This document shows, piece after piece, positions 62,636-64,000 of a DNA stretch of 64,000 nt. Both the position numbers and the translations under genes were made by a program. How positions within the stretch are numbered: the stretch's first letter is position 1; the number at the start of each line of letters is the position of its first letter. This DNA is from Nocardiopsis sp. YSL2. GTDB taxonomy: Bacteria > Actinomycetota > Actinomycetes > Streptosporangiales > Streptosporangiaceae. The DNA is taken from NCBI RefSeq assembly GCF_030555055.1, contig NZ_JAMOAO010000001.1, positions 4,526,001 to 4,590,000 on the forward strand, in the 5' to 3' direction. The notes below the pieces were generated by a model that saw only the letters and a program-made list of their open reading frames with translations, searched no databases and was not told the DNA's origin.

Positions 62636-63747
62636 CAGACCTCCCGAAGCTCGTCGGCGAGTGCCTCGCGCTCCTGCTCCAACAGGGGTGGGACCGCCGC
62701 GTAGACGTCGGTGAACAGCGACCGCGGATCCAGCTCGTCCTGGCCCGCCAGCCGCTCGCGCACGGTGTCGGCGATCCCGTCGGCCTCGGCGCCGAAGGCG
62801 GCCAGCGCCCGCTCGGTCTCCTCGGTGTCGCCGAGCAGGCACTCCTCCCGGATCAGCCGTTCGGACCGGATCAGGGGGTCGCGCTCCTTCCAGTGCTCCA
62901 CCTCGGCGGGGTCGCGGTAGCGCTGGGGCGCGTCGGCGTTCGTGTGCGGGTCCACCCGGTAGGTGACCGCCTCCACGATCGCGGGCCCGCCGCCGGCGCG
63001 TGCCTCGGCCAGCGCGTGGGAGACGACCGCGTACACGGCGGCGGCGTCGTTGCCGTCCACGTGGTAGCCCTTCATCCCGTACCCGACGGCCTTGTGCGCC
63101 AGCGTGGGCGCGGCGGTCTGCTGGCGCAGGGGCACGCTGATGGCCCAGTGGTTGTTCTGCACGAGGAAGACCACGGGGGTGTTCCACACCGCGGCGAAGT
63201 TGTAGGCCTCGTGGGCGTCGCCCTCACTGGTGGCGCCGTCGCCCATCATCGCGAGCGCGGCCACGTCGCGGCCCTTGCGGCGGGCCGCGTAGGTGAGGCC
63301 GACCGCGTGGGAGGCGTTGGTGGCCAGCGGCGTGCACTGGGGCGCGCACCGGTAGCGGTGGGGGTCGTAGCCGCAGTGCCAGTCGCCGCGGAAGAGCGTG
63401 AGGGTCCGGACCGGATCGACGCCGTGCGCGACCAGGGCGACGCTGTCGCGGTAGGTGGGAAAGAGCCAGTCCTGGTCCGACAGGGCCAGCACGCCGCCGA
63501 CCTGGGCCGCCTCCTGACCCGTCGACGACGGGTACACGGCGAGGCGGCCCTGGCGGGCGAGCGTGCCGGCCTGCTGGTTGAAGCGGCGTCCGATGAGCAT
63601 GGCGCGGTGGAGTTCGACGAGTCGCGCGGGGTCGGGAGCGGTGAACGAGGAGTGACCCACACGGCGGCCGTGCCGGTCCACCAGACGCACGGGCTCCCTG
63701 GTCGGGAGTGCGGGAGCCGGACGAGATCGCTCATCGGTGTGCTTCAT
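62635..63747 (-). CDS. 2-oxoacid dehydrogenase E1 alpha subunit
   Basis: A 370-residue subunit carrying the ThDP/Mg motif MMGDGATSEGDAHEAYNFAA ending in LVQNNHWAIS, which decarboxylates the 2-oxoacid. FPTYRDSVALVAHGVDP and the His/Arg-containing YRVDPHTNADAP loop are typical. With E1beta and E2 it forms a BCKDH-type complex giving branched-chain acyl-CoA, the starters for iso/anteiso fatty acids and some polyketides. It is the first gene of the operon, divergent from an Lrp-type gene. Confidence 0.94.
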   Translation of the reverse strand: MKHTDERSRPAPALPTREPVRLVDRHGRRVGHSSFTAPDPARLVELHRAMLIGRRFNQQAGTLARQGRLAVYPSSTGQEAAQVGGVLALSDQDWLFPTYRDSVALVAHGVDPVRTLTLFRGDWHCGYDPHRYRCAPQCTPLATNASHAVGLTYAARRKGRDVAALAMMGDGATSEGDAHEAYNFAAVWNTPVVFLVQNNHWAISVPLRQQTAAPTLAHKAVGYGMKGYHVDGNDAAAVYAVVSHALAEARAGGGPAIVEAVTYRVDPHTNADAPQRYRDPAEVEHWKERDPLIRSERLIREECLLGDTEETERALAAFGAEADGIADTVRERLAGQDELDPRSLFTDVYAAVPPLLEQEREALADELREV

Positions 63748-63754
63748 GTCTTGA

Positions 63755-63777
63755 ATATGCGGTGAATTACCCCATAT
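63755..63777. promoter_or_regulatory. Inverted repeat near the bkd start, probable Lrp-type site
   Basis: ATATG-13-CATAT in an AT-rich stretch only 8 bp before the E1alpha ATG, in the 133-bp gap shared with the divergent Lrp-type gene. The position suits control of both genes by that regulator. Confidence 0.4.
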
Positions 63778-63880
63778 TGTCGACATCACATCGCCGATGC
63801 TGGACGAACTGCTCAGTAAGCCCGAGGTCGGTACAAAATATCTCCCGTGACCGCTGTGCGAGTGGTGTGAGGTAAGACAC

Positions 63881-64000
63881 ATGGCTGTGCCGTTGGACGA
63901 CACCGACCGCCGCATCATCGCCCTCTTGCGCGGCGACGGTCGCATGTCCATCCGCGCGGTCGCGGAACAGGCGCACATCTCGCGCGCCAACGCCTACTCG
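63881..64000 (+). CDS. Lrp/AsnC-family regulator, 5' part (probably of the bkd operon)
   Basis: The first 40 codons of an Lrp/AsnC protein: LDDTDRRIIALLRGDGRM and SIRAVAEQAHISRANAYS form the N-terminal winged helix. GAGGT lies upstream of the ATG. The window ends within the DNA-binding domain. Divergent placement from E1alpha matches BkdR in streptomycetes. The assignment as bkd regulator is inference from position. Confidence 0.85.
   Translation, partial: MAVPLDDTDRRIIALLRGDGRMSIRAVAEQAHISRANAYS

Overview
The window is high-GC, densely coded DNA with GTG/TTG starts, strong third-position G/C bias and many actinobacterial families: MsiK-dependent sugar importers, a LacI-type sugar repressor, an HrdA/HrdB-like sigma factor, a DUF3516 helicase and a DUF574 methyltransferase. 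It fits a filamentous actinomycete of the Nocardiopsis/Streptosporangiales type. The genus is inferred from gene content and style, not proven.

Layout. 1-4.1 kb: 3' part of a membrane M48-type protease, a small secreted protein, a decayed PadR/permease-prefix pair and a hemolysin-III family protein. 4.6-10.1 kb: ppdK, a YdcF-family membrane protein and dgt. 10.2-25.2 kb: a complete arabinan/L-arabinose island: a LacI-type repressor, araB-araD-araA, a CUT1 importer without its own ATPase, a secreted GH43 arabinanase, a cytoplasmic GH51 arabinofuranosidase and a full CUT2 importer. Two near-identical operators (before the repressor gene and inside the first codons of araB) tie it together. 25.2-26.4 kb: a dead IS4-type transposase. 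26.5-30.5 kb: dnaG, split by a 313-residue intein exactly at the third zinc ligand of its zinc finger, then a sigma-70 gene. dgt and dnaG are normally neighbours in actinobacteria, so the arabinose island probably sits between formerly adjacent housekeeping genes.

30.6-43.3 kb: a GH18 glycosidase, a FAD/Fe-S D-lactate/glycolate-type dehydrogenase, two small proteins, two tandem tRNA-Asn copies, a DUF574 methyltransferase, separate RibD-type reductase and deaminase genes, a DUF3516 helicase, mdh and a tRNA with CAT anticodon. 43.5-55.2 kb: DEDDh exonuclease, glycosyltransferase, SGNH hydrolase, TetR regulator, a GDPD-like protein with lost active-site residues, DeoR regulator, VOC protein, MFS exporter, a NarL-type two-component pair whose kinase has an extra C-terminal membrane/extracellular module, and an HD phosphohydrolase. 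55.2-58.4 kb: a DUF4031-Lrp pair divergent from kynA-kynU (tryptophan catabolism). 59.1-60.0 kb: a surface-type protein without a visible signal peptide. 60.2-64 kb: a branched-chain 2-oxoacid dehydrogenase operon (E1alpha-E1beta-E2, minus strand) divergent from an Lrp/AsnC regulator cut by the window end.

The most unusual element is the dnaG intein, where the splice-junction cysteine is also a predicted metal ligand of the primase. Most terminators and operators reported are inverted repeats read by eye; no structure or database computation was run.
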